A stretch of DNA of 64,000 nt from Breviolum minutum Mf 1.05b.01 (GCA_000507305.1 DF239045.1:61747-125746), one strand, 5' to 3'; positions 1 through 12,417 are shown, numbered from the stretch's first letter. Notes: a model not told the origin generated them from the letters alone. Translations and numbers: made by a program.

Positions 1-422
1 CATGGGTTTGCCTGGGTTTAGATATATAACCCATATATAAGTGGACTTACAACCCTATAAATGGTTTTCCGGAACCAACCTTGTACAGTTCTTCAACATT
101 TTTCCCATCATTGAGGCCATTCGAGGTTGGAACGAATTCTGATCCTTGGTGCCAGAGGTGTTACGGAACCCCGGAAAACGTGTCCGCTGAAAATCAGTGA
201 TTGGAAGATGCACTTATATATTTCGTATTGAACTAGTTCCTCTCGGGGGACGTGTTCGTTTTCAGGGGTGTACTCTACCAAAAAGTGAGCCGCGGAATCT
301 TTTAAAGTCGCCCCATTGTTTTTTTCCAAATGCAAAGTGTTAGTTTCATGGAGAGTATGTGTGTGTAATCGAAATGGTTCTTTTGAAAGGGTTTTTACAC
401 CATAGTGAAAAGTAGATAGCGC

Positions 423-496
423 AAACCCCAAAAGGTGGCTTAGTAAGGGGCCATGATAAACCCATACATGAGAGTTGCTCCATCTACTTTCCAGGT
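423..496. repeat. Dispersed repeat family O, copy 1
   Basis: About 75 bp with a diverged copy at 29379-29462. Shared landmarks are CCCAAAAGGTGGC near the left end and CCATCTACTTTCCAGGTGG at the right end. A shorter inverted piece (around CGCCACCTTTTGGGAGTGGC) recurs near 45581. Function unknown. Confidence 0.6.
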
Positions 497-527
497 GGTA
501 TCATTTTTTTTTCACCCCGATGCCTCT

Positions 528-761
528 GCTTGGATGTACCAGGAACTTAGTAAATGGTTAGGATCAGTGGGTTATAACCCCAATATACCCCATTTCAAGG
601 AGACCTGGACCTTGTCGACGGGGGGTCCACTTGGATGTCCCGTTGGAAGTTAGGATATAAATGGTTTGTACATGGGTTTTTTCAAAATGGGGTTTTTGTT
701 GGGTATATATCCCACTGATCCTAACCATTGATCCTAGCTTCTACTTGGACATCCAAGCACC
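528..761. repeat. Fold-back family H, composite copy
   Basis: Family H ends are CTTGGATGTCCCAGGAAGTTAG and its reverse complement, with an interior of TTATAACCC-type blocks. This locus has a left end at 528, a second left end near 631 (CACTTGGATGTCCCGTTGG) and one right end at about 755 (GGACATCCAAGCACC). It therefore looks like one element nested in, or recombined with, another. Confidence 0.6.
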
Positions 762-2591
762 ATTTCCACACCGAAAGTTGGTTACCATGGGGAAAATTTT
801 CACAGGTAAAGATTGACAGGTCCCTTGCAGGGGGCTTCTCCAATTTTTGAGGGAAATTTCTCAAGTGATTATGGCAAACCCTCCTAGGAGTCATTCAATG
901 GCACCCTTTTTTTTGGCGGGAAAAATCAAAGCAGCAGCAAATGTATCCCTGGAAGTCCAACCGGCCACCATGCTTGTTTTCATTGTGATCCGAAGTGGCA
1001 ATCAATATCAATCAATGGCTTATTGAAATGAAGCTTGTGGCTTGTGAAGCATTTTGTGAAGCCCTCTGTTCGATTGAATCAACAGATTCAGATTCAGATC
1101 AATAGATTTAAGATGTAAGTGGATGACGACGCGGTGACACAGTGACAAAAAATCTTGATTATATAAGCTAGCAGCTAGCTAGGTAGCGAAGTGAGACAGC
1201 TATATGCACTGTCGATTCAAACTGCAGACTGCAGACTGAAACTCATTGTCTTTTGCCTTATTCCATGTCTTAGCTGAGCTGTACTAGTCGTTGTACAGGG
1301 TGGCAGCACAGTTGGTTCGAAACGTTTCTCCAAGTGTCCAAACTCACAGATTCAAACTTGTCGGGGATCAACACTTTGAGTGTGTATATATCAAGCTTAA
1401 GATATACCATCAGTTATAATCACCATCGAGCGAAGCCAACCATTTTGAAATCATCATCCAAACTTTTCCCACCTGGGAACTAACATATTTGCTGAAAAGT
1501 CAATTTTGAAGATTATTTTCCTTTTCCCAAGGTGGGATAAGTTAGTTCCATAGAGGTTACTCACCATCCGGGCAGGTTACCCAGCAACACTTGGTTTCGG
1601 GCCAACGTGGGAATGTCATCCGAGGAAGGAATATGATGGTGATTCCCGACCATCCCTGGCGCGAGGATCTTGTTGTTCCAAGGAGCGCAATGACATGAAG
1701 GGGAAGAAATGACCAAATTACATCCACATTCCCCTGTGATGTTCCCAAGGTCATCTTAGATTTTTGGGGATACATATCCCTTACCAAGGTCCACTTTTGC
1801 GGACGATTTTTCTTTTCCTCAGGTGAAACGATGTTAATTACTTCCTGCATTTTTGCTTATAGGTAAGCCTGGTAAACATAACAAAAAACATAGTGAATTT
1901 CCAAAAAAAACTGCGGATTTTCAGAGTTGCTTTGAGACATTTTTTGTTTTTGTTTGATTTTAACGAAGCTGGTTCTGACCCACTGAAAGCACGTAGACCT
2001 GCTTAGAAAAGACCCAGGACCCAGCCAAGGGGCATTCACAACCGCGAAAGCCAATGGGTTGGAATTGAAGGATGGAGAATTCCAGACCCAAGAGCAAATA
2101 GGGCAACACCAGCAGTGGGAACCCGGGAGTGACCAGGGAGGACCTCGTACGTTTCCCAGCAAACTAGAAGCCGAACCTACGGCACCATTAGCGTTTGCTA
2201 TTGCTTTTAAACCAACCATTCCCCCGTGTCAACCTCATGAAGTTGAAACAACCATCTAGAAATAGATGTTTCAAGTTCCAGGCAAAAACATGTATATATA
2301 TATATATTATTTATATACACACACCTAAATTATCAGTTTCCTGCATGCTAGGTTTTTGTGGGATACAGATTATGAGATTTTTCCAACCAGCTACAAAGCA
2401 TCCACATTTGCGAAGTCGCAGGATCCCAATACCATGCGCCTGCAGCGGATCTTAACAGATTACCTGCTCCTCGGAACGATTTTTCCAGAGATACTTCTTG
2501 GATGATCATCCCAGGACTTGTAAGTGGTTGGTTTCATGAACATATTTTTGGGGGACCAGCAAAAAAGATATAAAGTAGGGGTGCTGGGCTA

Positions 2592-2719
2592 TACTTGGAG
2601 GATGGGAAGTCGGTTGAGGATCGGGTTCTGGGAGCCCCCCTTCCAAATGGCCGAACTTCATGGCTTGTAAATGGAGGTGAATCCTAACTACTTACTAACC
2701 GGGGATGATCCTCCAAGTA
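2592..2719. repeat. Fold-back family A, copy 1
   Basis: Family A is the commonest in the window: about 125-170 bp, ending TACTTGGAGGATCATCCCAG and its inverse CTGGGATGATCCTCCAAGTA. The interior has recurring blocks such as TAAGTGGTTA, CCTTCCAAATGGCC and TTATAAAT. There is no coding capacity, consistent with a non-autonomous MITE-like element. This copy has a shortened left arm. Confidence 0.7.
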
Positions 2720-3050
2720 CCCCCCACCCAGGAATTCTAGTCACAAAATGAAGGTTAATAGGATTCCCGAGCCTAAAAAATGGGATGTCATCCTTGGTGG
2801 TGACTGTGTCATGGGAAGCCACGGTTTCCTTCATTTTTGGATGTAATTTTCACCCATAATTCTGCCCGAATTATAGCGACGTCGACGTCAACCGACGTCA
2901 ACCCAAATTACGACCTAAGTTCTGAAAATTTTTGGGAGTGATTTTGGAGTTTATTTTTTCGTTCAGGTTTGGGAATTAGATGTAATTAGTGGATCACCCA
3001 TCATTGAGGGCATAAAAACACTTCATTTTTGAATGGTTTTTATTTGGATC

Positions 3051-3223
3051 CTTGTCAGGTGGGACCCCGTCAGGATCGTTTTTCAATGGGGCGATATTTC
3101 ACCCCTTTTTTTCCGTAGGGAAATATCCACCCCAGGCATTTCCCCATTTATTTCAGGCCAGTTTTTTTGGGGGGCCCGATAACTCCATTTATAACGATCG
3201 GTTCGGGGCCCACCTGTAGTAGG
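3051..3223. repeat. Family I (GGGGCCC / TTATAACGATCG) copy 1
   Basis: Family I has GTGGGGCCCCTACGATCGTT-like ends, an internal TTTCACCCCAGGC block and TTTATTTCAGGCCA. This copy has the block order CTTGTCAGGTGGGACCCC ... TTCGGGGCCCACCTGTAG, so the ends are inverted copies. Confidence 0.55.
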
Positions 3224-3822
3224 ATAAGATCATTTCATGGGATTTTTTTAAAATGTAAAATCTCTTAAGGTCAAGCCAAAATGAAAGTTTATGCACTAAT
3301 TTTTGTTTATTTTTGTAACTAACGGTTTGCACAGGAAAAAATCATGAGACAACTTAATAAATGTCTTGTCCAAATTGAAGTGAACATGTATGCAAGCGTT
3401 TTGTGTTGAGTATATATACATAGTTTGCAAGATAAAATCATTCGGAGGTTGAATCCTCTTAGCCAATATGAACATTTAGGCACGCGTCTTTTGTTATATT
3501 TTTTCTGAAGACATATGTCAAAATTCATGGAAACGTCGCCGGACGAACCAATAGTTTACTAGAATATGTATTCTAGAAAATAATCCAAAAAATGCAAACA
3601 TATTAGAAACACAGAAAGTAAAAGCTGGGGGTTGCCAAAACCCTGTAACAGTGGGTGAATTTTCTGTTCACTCGTACGAAGGGAACCCTATTAGCCTTCA
3701 TTTCCCACTTTTACAGTGTTTCGGCAGGGCCCACGTATAAGATGAGTAAATCAAAATGAACATAGAACATAGAATATCTGGAACCTTTGAACAAACCTAC
3801 TGTTTTTAAAAACAATTGCATT

Positions 3823-3939
3823 TACCCTCCCTGAAACTAACAGCAAACGCACCTCAAATTAGGCCGGCCTTCCCAAAAGGAAAGGATCGTCTTCCAACCA
3901 TCAAATTTCAGGTGTGAACTGTTAGTTTCAGGGATGGTA
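3823..3939. repeat. Fold-back family C, copy 1
   Basis: Family C ends are TACCCTCCCTGAAACTAACAG and the inverse CTGTTAGTTTCAGGGAGGGTA, about 95-120 bp apart. The middle often carries GGAAA...TCTTCCAACCATC. The outermost TA pair could be the target duplication. This copy is nearly complete. Confidence 0.75.
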
Positions 3940-3950
3940 ATATTGAGATT

Positions 3951-4057
3951 CCTACTGTTGATGGAAGACATCCTGCACCACCTGGGATGCTTAAAACCCT
4001 ATAGATAATGGGATAGTCATCATCCTTGGTGGTGCAGGATTTCAGCCATCAACTGAG
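3951..4057. repeat. Fold-back family E, copy 1
   Basis: Family E begins CTACTGTTGATGG and ends CCATCAACAGTAG, with a subterminal ATCCTGCACCACCTGG block on one or both arms and a central ATAATGGGATA. It lies 12 bp from a family C copy. Confidence 0.7.
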
Positions 4058-4239
4058 ATTCCTACTAGCGGATGAAATTGCGGCTCCGAACTGCGGAATA
4101 CCTTTGGAACCATCCAAACCTCCAAGAAAATCTTTTCCGAGTCGAAAAAATATCATAATCTGTATCCAACAAAATCCAAGCATGGAGGAACCTTACATTT
4201 TAGATATAGATATTTGCAATATATGCATATACCCTTATA

Positions 4240-4358
4240 CCTGGAACCTGAAGAATCTATTTATGATTTGTTGTTTAATTTCATGATTCAAAACGATTAC
4301 ATAGAAAATATTTGTTTAACCAGACATCCATTTAAAACTGGTTGCTTTGACTTCCAGG
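4240..4358. repeat. Fold-back family F, diverged copy
   Basis: Family F ends are CCTGGAACTCCAAACAACCA and the inverse TGGTTGTTTAGGGTACCAGG. Its middle contains TGATTCCAAATCATTACATA and CATCCATTAAAAAATGG. This copy keeps the layout but has many substitutions, so it is older than the three good copies at 9.9, 49.8 and 51.7 kb. Confidence 0.55.
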
Positions 4359-4877
4359 TAGATTTCATTTTCGCTTTTTCCAAGAGCTTCCTTTTTTTTA
4401 AAGACAAACCTTCCAGATGATTTAAGGCAGAAATAAAGACAACTTCCAAAGAAGCATCTTAAATTCCTACAAGATGGGCCCCTACGATCATTATACCAAT
4501 GGAGTGATGGGGCCCCCCAAAAATGGCCTGAAACACATGAGTTTTCACAGTTTTTTTTTCTTCACCCCTTTTTGGTGGAGTCATATATATGTTATATTAT
4601 ATGTTATTAAGTCTACCCTCCTGGGCACCAATCACCATGTCCCCTCCATACTTTTGAGTCCATGAATTTTCCGGCTTTCCATTTCGGTGGGGATATGTTT
4701 TCTCCTTCCCTTTCCGGGCCTTCCAACTGGTGACAAACCCCCGGTGGCTTCGCCACGTTTTTTCGCCTTTCAAAGCTGAGGTTTGTGTGTCCTACCTTGC
4801 GGTTCCTGGATACCATGAAGCAACGAACTCCAAAGAGTGCCTTGAGATTGTATGAGCACCTTGGTAGAATCCATCAA

Positions 4878-4911
4878 AAATGGGTTGAAATGGGTTGAAA
4901 CCACCAACTAG
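4878..4911. repeat. Family B fragment (right end)
   Basis: Only the right terminus of family B survives (GGGTTGAAACCACCAACTAG), preceded by a local duplication of AAATGGGTTG. Confidence 0.5.
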
Positions 4912-5069
4912 TGTTGTTTAATGAGGGATGATTCATTCCATCAACAATTTTTCATGGGACTTCTCATCCCAATGGACCCCTAACTAAAAGTAAGTTGCGA
5001 TTTTAGCTACTAAAGAACCCGGTTTTTTTGGGGTCCATTCAGTAACGTTCCTGTTGGAGATTTCTTGGA

Positions 5070-5207
5070 TACTTGGAGGATAATCCCAGTTCGTAAGTGG
5101 TTAGTAACCCCTATTTATAAGCCATTTAGCCCATTTGGAAGGGGAATAACCTCAGTTAGGGGATTTACTAACCATGGTTGTTAACAACTGGGATGATCCT
5201 CCAAGTA
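5070..5207. repeat. Fold-back family A, copy 2
   Basis: Complete copy with ends TACTTGGAGGATAATCCCAG and CTGGGATGATCCTCCAAGTA and a long palindromic stem. Confidence 0.8.
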
Positions 5208-5461
5208 TAAATTCGGTCTAGCCCTCGGGGTCGGGGTGGAGGGATCCGATATATGGGACCGAAGACCTCAACTTCAAAGGGGTTACCCGGGGTATCCTAC
5301 CTTTTCCACCACCCAAAGCACCGGGCCCCAAACCACCCAAACTTACCATTAGTTGAAGTTAATACACCGTGGAAAATGATGTTTTTGTTGCCCAAAGTCA
5401 GGTGGATTAAATCAGATTCGATTTTCCTGGATTCAAGACTGGGGTTGATTTATGGGTGAAG

Positions 5462-5520
5462 ACTCGACTTATGGTAAATCTGGGAAATATACAAAAAAGT
5501 CCCATGGATCCTATAGGGTA
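5462..5520. repeat. Family J fragment
   Basis: Right part of family J (AGTCCCATGGATCCTATAGGGTA). The left arm is missing. Confidence 0.45.
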
Positions 5521-5652
5521 TCAATCAGGGGTCATTGAATTACCTGTTTGGGGGGGGATCAAACTTGATGCTAAAATGTATGGTGATTTCGATGGATTTC
5601 CCCTATAAATACTGCATTGTTTGGTAATACAATGACCCATGTAAATTCGGTC

Positions 5653-5824
5653 TACTTGGAGGATCATATTTGAAGACGGACGTAAGTGGTTAATAACCAT
5701 GGTGATCGTAACTCCCCTAAGGATCGGGTTATGGGACCCCTTCCAAATGGCCGAAACTTCATAGCTTGCAAACGGGGAGTAAATCTTAATTACTTGCAAG
5801 TCCTGGGATGATCAAACCCAAGTA
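5653..5824. repeat. Fold-back family A, copy 3
   Basis: Ends TACTTGGAGGATCAT and ATGATCAAACCCAAGTA. The right terminus carries a CCTCC to AAACC change that breaks the stem. Confidence 0.65.
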
Positions 5825-6080
5825 ACCCCCCCACACCCTAGGAATTCTAACCCCCAAAAATGAAGGTTTACAGAATTCCCGAGCCTAAAATAAGTGACAC
5901 AGTCATCCTTGGTGACTGACATCCGACATCCTGGATGGGTGAGTTGGTTATTTCCGAGGTATGAACTTGACATTGTGCAGAAATGATATGGTAATTCGGC
6001 CCCTCTAAATGTAGTAAGTTGTGAGTGGATGAAAAATTTTCTTGATTTGTACCTAGTTATACCGTTATACCGTTATACCC

Positions 6081-6232
6081 TATGGAGGATCATTCATTCC
6101 ACTTAGTAAGTGGTCAAACATCCATGATGGTTAATAAGTCCGATAAGTAGGGTTGTTCCACTTGCAAGTGGCATAAATGGCTTACAAATGGGGAGTTACT
6201 AACCACTTACAGGTCCTGGCATGATCCTCCAA
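6081..6232. repeat. Fold-back family A, copy 4 (5' trimmed)
   Basis: Left end reduced to TATGGAGGATCATTC; right end GGCATGATCCTCC. It is preceded by a small ATACCGTT tandem at about 6056-6078. Confidence 0.55.
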
Positions 6233-6658
6233 CAAGGGATGAAACATCCCCTTACTGTGCTGGAAAAAAGTGCTTGACTTTTCCAACTATTTTTTTGGGA
6301 TGAACCGCAGAACGCCTATGTGATTGATGGGGCTTACCACTACCAACCTCAACTGCCAATCGTTGGACCCCTCGGACTATTGAATCGATGATTTGGCTCC
6401 TCCTGCCATGCTGTTCGGTCTGATATCTAGATGTTCTTGGAAGGGTACCCAAAATGATCCAAAAGTGACGATGTTTTGTTAGATTTTGGTTAGATTTCTT
6501 CGTTTCCTACAACGAACAGTTGTTTTTTTTCCCACTTTGTTTTTTAGGTCGACCTGACATGAATGGATGACTTGATTTTTTAAGAATTTGCCAGAAATTT
6601 CAAAAAAGGACTGGTATTATTTTCTTCCATGCATGCATGGGTATAGTCTAGTGAGTAA

Positions 6659-6756
6659 CTAGGTGGTGGTTTCGAATATTTTTTATTTTCACCCCTACTT
6701 GGGGAAGATTCCCATTTTGATTAATATTTTTCAAATGGGTTGAAACCACCAACCAG
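6659..6756. repeat. Fold-back family B, copy 1
   Basis: Family B ends are CTAGGTGGTGGTTTCAAATA and the inverse TTGAAACCACCAACTAG, about 95-105 bp apart. The conserved interior is TTTTCACCCCTACTTGGGGA then TTTGACTAATATTTTTCA. It has no coding capacity and recurs more than ten times in the window. Confidence 0.8.
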
Positions 6757-7007
6757 TCGAAAAATACTCACATAGATTGGAGTGTTTGGGATCATCATTG
6801 AAGCAAACAGTCTCCTATTTCGTCTCCTTGCTTTTGTCAGCGCCGCATTCATAAACCCAAAATGATTCGTTTAATTGCACATTTTTGTTTGTGGGGTACC
6901 CTACTTCCCACACTCATGGAAGTGAAAAATGGATCCTTTCAACATAGTTAGCCTAGTTAGCTTTCAAATACAGCCATTTTCCACTTCCATGAGTATTGGA
7001 GAAAGGG

Positions 7008-7133
7008 TACTTGGATGTCCCAGGAAGTTAGTAAATGGTTAGTAAGTGGGTTATAACCTACTTATAAATGGAGTATATTGGGGTTATAACCCACTTACTA
7101 ACCATTTACTAAGTTCCTGGGACATCCAAGTAC
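7008..7133. repeat. Fold-back family H, best copy
   Basis: Near-perfect palindrome with ends TACTTGGATGTCCCAGGAAG and CTTCCTGGGACATCCAAGTA-type. The inner arms, AGTAAATGGTTAGTAAGTGG and the inverse, are separated by a short loop around 7064-7080. Confidence 0.85.
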
Positions 7134-7436
7134 AGCGTACATGCATTTCATTTTGGGGCAAATCACCCCACGAGTCTCACTGTAGGTTTGACGCCGACGA
7201 TGAGCTTCCCAGCAGGCCCATTTTTTTGCAAAGGGGGGTACTCGTACGTAAGAATGGGTTTTTTGGAGAAGTTTGAAGCATAGATATATGGGTGTTTCCT
7301 TAAATGGTGGGTTTTCCCCCCAAATCATCCAATTTCATAGGGATTTCCATTATTTTCACCATCCATTTTGGGGGAAACACCCCTATTTTTGGAAACAGCC
7401 ATATGAGGAACATGGAGGAACTATATGTAAAAAACA

Positions 7437-7553
7437 TACGGTTGATGGACAAGATCCTGCATCCTCTGGGGGTGTATGAAAATTTGGTCTTATCCCAGTA
7501 ACAAACATTTTGGTACATCTCCAGGTGGTGCAGGATTTTGTCGATGAACCGTA
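7437..7553. repeat. Fold-back family E, copy 2
   Basis: Begins TACGGTTGATGGACAAGATC and ends CAGGATTTTGTCGATGAACCGTA. Both arms are of the CCTGCA subtype. Confidence 0.7.
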
Positions 7554-8047
7554 TCATATTTATATAGATATATGTTTAGCAGAAATTGTTCATACTTCAT
7601 GGAATTATTGTGAGTTCGTGTCAAGTCATGCGTCGTCACACCAGCAACTATCTTTTTACATGAGAAACGAACTTGAATGAATTCGAGAATTCTTTTAAGG
7701 TTTGTGGTATCTGCTTTGCGTTGAATGAATTTCATGGTATTTCACTGCCAATCATCCAGGTGCCTTTGAGCCAAGAAAAAACGCTTGGATACGTTCGATG
7801 ATTACTGGTTGGTTAGTAGGGATCCTTATAATGGCCTTTTTTGGTAATCCCCACATAACTGGGTCCCGTATTTATTTCATCCCCAAGAAATCCCCTGAAA
7901 TGAAAGGTCTTGGAGACGGGAATTTACAGTCACAAATAGAATTATGGAGAAAACAAACACGTGGTAAACAAAAACTCATGGGTAATACTGAGGGTAACTC
8001 CGCAAATCCGAGAAAACAACAAAACATGTGAGGATTCTTCGGTGCCC

Positions 8048-8193
8048 TACTTGGAGGATCATCCCAGTTAGTAAGTGGTTAGTAACCCCTATTTATAAGC
8101 CATTTAGGTCATTTGGAAGGGGAATATCCCTACTTAGGGGACATACTAACCATGGTTATTAACCACTTACTAACTGGGATGATCCTCCAAGTA
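8048..8193. repeat. Fold-back family A, best copy
   Basis: Both 20-bp ends match TACTTGGAGGATCATCCCAG and its inverse exactly, and the pairing extends further inward. It is probably among the youngest copies. Confidence 0.85.
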
Positions 8194-8269
8194 GGTATTT
8201 TATCATGCCCGGGTTGTTACATGTTTTTTTTTCTGGGGTCTCTGAGGCGTTCAAGACCAGGATCCTTAC

Positions 8270-8392
8270 ACATGTAGTGACGTGGGGTCCTTTATGAATG
8301 GCATGAAATCAATGGGTAACCGGGGTGAAATAACGCTACTTACAGGGGTTGTGGCTCCATTTATAATGATCGTAGGGGCCCACCTTGTACAG
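8270..8392. repeat. Family I, copy 2
   Basis: Contains GACGTGGGGTCC, ACCGGGGTGAAATAACG and ATAATGATCGTAGGGGCCCA, ending CACCTTGTACAG. The left half is degraded. Confidence 0.5.
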
Positions 8393-8587
8393 TCTTTCAA
8401 CAAGCCTGGAAAAAGAACGGGATGTTGCGAATGTTGATTTTCCCACGCCCAGGATTCCAGATTTGAAGAATACCTTGGGTGCTTTCCACTTTTCAGAGCT
8501 TTTCTTTCTCTTTGGCAATGAGGCGTGGATTTTTTTTTGAAAAAGGTGAGAATCAAAGGTTAGAAAGCCTGGAGAGTCGAAGGATAT

Positions 8588-8742
8588 GACGGTTAGTGGG
8601 GCCCTATGGTTATAAATGGAGTTATGGGGCCCCTAGAAGTAGGGTTATTTCACCCCAGGCAAACCCATTGCTTTCAGGCCATTTATTTCGGGGCCCCATA
8701 ACTCCATCCATAACAATCGTAGGGGCTCATCTTGTATAGGTT
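8588..8742. repeat. Family I, copy 3
   Basis: Most complete family I copy. GGGGCCCTATGG, ATGGAGTTATGGGGCCCC and TTTCACCCCAGGC are followed by the inverse blocks GGGGCCCCATAACTCCAT and AATCGTAGGGGCTC. Confidence 0.65.
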
Positions 8743-8751
8743 GTTAGAACT

Positions 8752-8872
8752 ATGCTCCTCTGAAGTTGGACAGCTCCCCATGAAAAATGATGGTCCAAAG
8801 ATTGGAAGAGTACTTTCTGTTTGGGGCCCCGGTCATTCTTTAGGAGCGAACTGTTAAACTTCTGGGGGGTGT
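8752..8872. repeat. Family C-like degraded copy
   Basis: The right part, CGAACTGTTAAACTTCTGGG, resembles family C ends; the left arm is weak. It starts within 10 bp of a family I copy. Confidence 0.4.
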
Positions 8873-9932
8873 CTTGGTGAAGAAATTTCGGGGGAACATG
8901 TGCTGAATCTAGATCCTCCTTTCAGCAGAACAGAATTACCTCAGTTGCTAGGTTTATTTTTTAAAGTGCTCCGAACATATCTAAGCAGATTCAATAGATT
9001 CACCAGCCTCCCTGAAGAAATCTCTGAATCTGAAGGCCAGCAATAGAGGCCTACTATATATTTCACTATATATTATTCTTTCGGAATTATGAAATCACCC
9101 CAAATGGGAATCCCCAAAGAAACCACCAGTATATACTTGCTTAAACGAGCAGATTCATACACTACAAGAATGGGGTCAAATCCAAAATTTGGGTTTCTTC
9201 AGACCCGAGACTTGTTCTCTCAATATTGCCCAATCATTTCCCCTTATAGAAAACTCCAAGTGTGTTGTATAGTTTACTCTCTTTTGAAGAACTTTAGGGT
9301 ATAAGGTGGGCCGCTGGCTAAATGGACGACAAGTCCATTTACAACGATTTTACCAGGCCCACCTGGCCACCTGGTAGTTTTTTGTAAAACCAAACTTTGA
9401 CAACTTTTTTTTTCTTTCCTAACATTGCTCCCCTTCAGACTTGTTACATGTTTCAGCCCGAACAATGGTTAATCAAATGAGCAGTGACCAGCGGGTTCCC
9501 TCGTTCCTTGCTGCTGTCATAGAGGGTATTGTACTACCAAAAACTACCCAGTTTTTTTGGGGATTCAATACGCCATGATTTTTGGATCCCGTCATCAACC
9601 AATCAGTATTTCATGGTTCATGTCAGCCAAGGGCTTTGTTGCGGTTGCTCAAATGGTTCTTGAGGATGGTTGATCAGAATCTTCGGTAGCTGGATCTCAA
9701 CAGTAGAAACCTTCTCTTCAGGTTTGCCATTAGAAGGATAACATCCTCAGTGCGGTTATCATAGGAATCTCTGAAAACCCCAGGATCCTCTCAGTATCTG
9801 GTTGATCTTCAGCCTTTTGACATTACTTAAGGTGAAATTGACATATCTAATATATTAATATATGAAAAATAAGCAGTCCATCATCTTTTTCACCCCTTAT
9901 GAAATTTACCTAACGTGACATCTATACATCCA

Positions 9933-10052
9933 CCTGGAACTCCAAACAACCAGTTTTTTATGGTTGTTTCAACTGGATGATTCCAAATCATTACATAAAA
10001 AATCGTTGTTTCACCAAACATCCATTAAAAAATGGTTGTTTAGGGTACCAGG
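9933..10052. repeat. Fold-back family F, copy 1
   Basis: Ends CCTGGAACTCCAAACAACCA and TGGTTGTTTAGGGTACCAGG. Almost identical, in opposite orientation, to the copies at 49772 and 51650, so recently active. Confidence 0.85.
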
Positions 10053-10242
10053 CAGTGCATACTCTTTACACCCGGAGAATCATCCCTTCATGGGGGAATT
10101 TCCAACCCTTCGTGACTTTTCCCCGATTTCGCATAAAGGAAGGTCCTGGTGGAAATCTACCGATGCAAGGGGGTGCCCTGGGATTTGGCCTTGGCTTTAG
10201 CAAGCAGGACGGTCACGACTTTTTGTTACGGGAAGAAAAATC

Positions 10243-10374
10243 CCACTTGGATGTCGCGTTGCAAGTTAGTAAATGGTTAGGATAAATGGGTTATTTCACC
10301 TACTAAAAAATGGAGAAAATTGGGGTTATAACCCACTTACTAACCATTTACTAAGTTCCTGGGACATCCAAGCA
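10243..10374. repeat. Fold-back family H, copy 3
   Basis: Left end CACTTGGATGTCGCGTTGCA, right end TTCCTGGGACATCCAAGC. The internal AGTAAATGGTTAG pairs with CTAACCATTTACT. Confidence 0.7.
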
Positions 10375-10533
10375 GGAACTTCCGAAAACCGTAAAAAAAT
10401 GGGAGGTTTTCCCAAGGGAATGAGATGGGATTTTTGGCCAACAAAAAGGACCAAAAAAAGTTGCGGCATGATTTTTGATTGTAAGTGAAGGTAAATATAC
10501 CATAATACATGGATCCTATGGGGGTTGAAGCTA

Positions 10534-10662
10534 GCACAAAGTGGGCCTTTACTAGTAGTGATAAGTAGAAGCTAAAAACATCCCAGTTACACGTTTATTT
10601 CAGGCCATTTATAGGGGTTATAACTCTATTTCCAACTAGTAGGAGCCCGTCTTGTGCGGTTT
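10534..10662. repeat. Family I, copy 4
   Basis: Starts CACAAAGTGGGCCTTTAC and ends AGGAGCCCGTCTTGTGCGG. It contains TTTATTTCAGGCCATTTATA and GGGGTTATAACTC. Confidence 0.5.
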
Positions 10663-10667
10663 GTTTG

Positions 10668-10777
10668 TTGCTCCCCCGAAAATTAATGGCTCACCCCTGA
10701 AAAATGAGAGTTGCAAGAGTCCTTTCCTATTCGGATGGTCCCCTTTTTGTGGCTATGTTAAACTTCAGGAGGTGTAG
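10668..10777. repeat. Family C-like copy
   Basis: Left CTCCCCCGAAAATTAATGGC; right GGCTATGTTAAACTTCAGGA. It directly follows a family I copy, the same pairing as at 8588-8872. Confidence 0.45.
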
Positions 10778-10975
10778 TGAACTCGACCTGGCTTTTTTTT
10801 GGCGACTTTCAAAGGAGAAATGGTCTGGCCTTGGCTTTTTTGGGCTCAACGACATTCACTTGAAATCTTTGAAGGAAACAACAACCTGCCATGAAAATCC
10901 TGGAAGCATCAGGTTTAGGGAGTCCAAAAATCCTCCCTGAAAACTAACAGTTGGGAGGTCTCAAGTCATTCCGAA

Positions 10976-11083
10976 AGGTGGTGGCGGTTTCAAATATTTT
11001 TGGCATTTTCACCCCGAAAATTGGGGAAGATGAACCCAATTTGATGTTCATAGTTTTCAAAGGGGGTTGAAACCACCAACTAG
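10976..11083. repeat. Fold-back family B, copy 2
   Basis: Ends GGTGGTGGCGGTTTCAAATA and TTGAAACCACCAACTAG. The central block is TTTCACCCCGAAAATTGGGG. Confidence 0.75.
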
Positions 11084-12265
11084 TTCCATTTTGGGGGACT
11101 ACGTTTTGCCCATTTTGAGGGGTGTTGTTCCTTTTAAGGTTTGGCTTGTTGTTTCGAACACATAGTCCTGTGATATCCTTGTGCTTGAGAAGTTTAACAA
11201 GCTGCTCTTGTTAGGGCTTGACATTTTTTCAAAGAAACATCACCGGTAAATCCCCATGACTCTGCAGGACGTGGTGATCTCCAAAAAAATGTCTGAAAGT
11301 TGGGGACATCTCCTTCGTCACGAGGCGATTTTTTTTTTGACGAAAAGAGGAAAGGAAGACGTTCAACCTTCGGAGTGGGTGAGAGGTTGGTGAAAACCCC
11401 AAAGTTGGCTAAGCATCTTTCCCCAAGTTGGCTGGCTTTCTGAAGTATTTTTCATTAAAATCTACAACACCTTGGAACATAAAAACATTGGAGGTATACC
11501 CCCCCCCAACATGAACCAAAGTGGTTCAAGTGAAAGTTTTGAGGTTTTTGTATCCTTAAAAAAACTCGCCTCAAAATTTTTGGGAAAATTTTTCATGTCA
11601 TCCAACCGTGGTGACGAGGTTATTCTGGATGCATCCTGGGGGGCCTTTCGGAGGGGGGTAGGTAGGATCGATCCGGGTTGCGGAGCCAAGGTTCTTGGGG
11701 GAACAAGAGCTACCTCCCCGTAGCTTTCGATCAGACAGGGCCAGGTTGTTTGGGAGATACTACCCAGTTATGTGGGATTTATAAGTTTTTTTGCCATTAT
11801 ACGGATCATTTGAATCATTTGGGTCCTTGCTTGAGGGTGAGAGGATTTTGAAAGACTAGGGATATAGTGAGATGTGATATGTTTTGAGTTTGAGGGCTCA
11901 TGTGAGTCAGCATCAAACTACCGGGTGGTTACTGTGCATAGTGGCTAATCCATCCTCAAGTCTCCTCCTTTGACGCCCCAAGGGTGTCATTACGGGGTTT
12001 GGTGTTTCCATAGGGGGGTCAGGATTCTTAGGGTGGATGAATATTTTGAAGATCTCAACATCGACACCGATTGTTGGACGAATATTTTTCAAGTGGGTCG
12101 AATCAGCTAATGATAAATTGGTGATTTGGATTGATGGGTTGGATTGCGATTGGATTGCCAAAAATGAAAGGGATTGTTACTTTGGGGTACGCCTTGAACC
12201 CCTAGAATTCCCAAAGCACCGGGCCCCAAACCACCAATTTACAATTAAATTATATAGTTGATTGA

Positions 12266-12417
12266 AGCCACAAAGTGGGCCCCTACCAGTTTAAAATGGA
12301 GTCATAACCCCTACACATGACATGGTCTGAAATAGATGGGTTTGCCTGGGGTGAAATGACCCGTATAAATGGAGATATGGGCCCCTACTGATAACTGGTA
12401 TAGGGGCACACGTTGCA
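12266..12417. repeat. Family I, copy 5
   Basis: Left CACAAAGTGGGCCCCTACC; internal TTGCCTGGGGTGAAATGACC; right ATAGGGGCACACGTTGCACC. Confidence 0.55.
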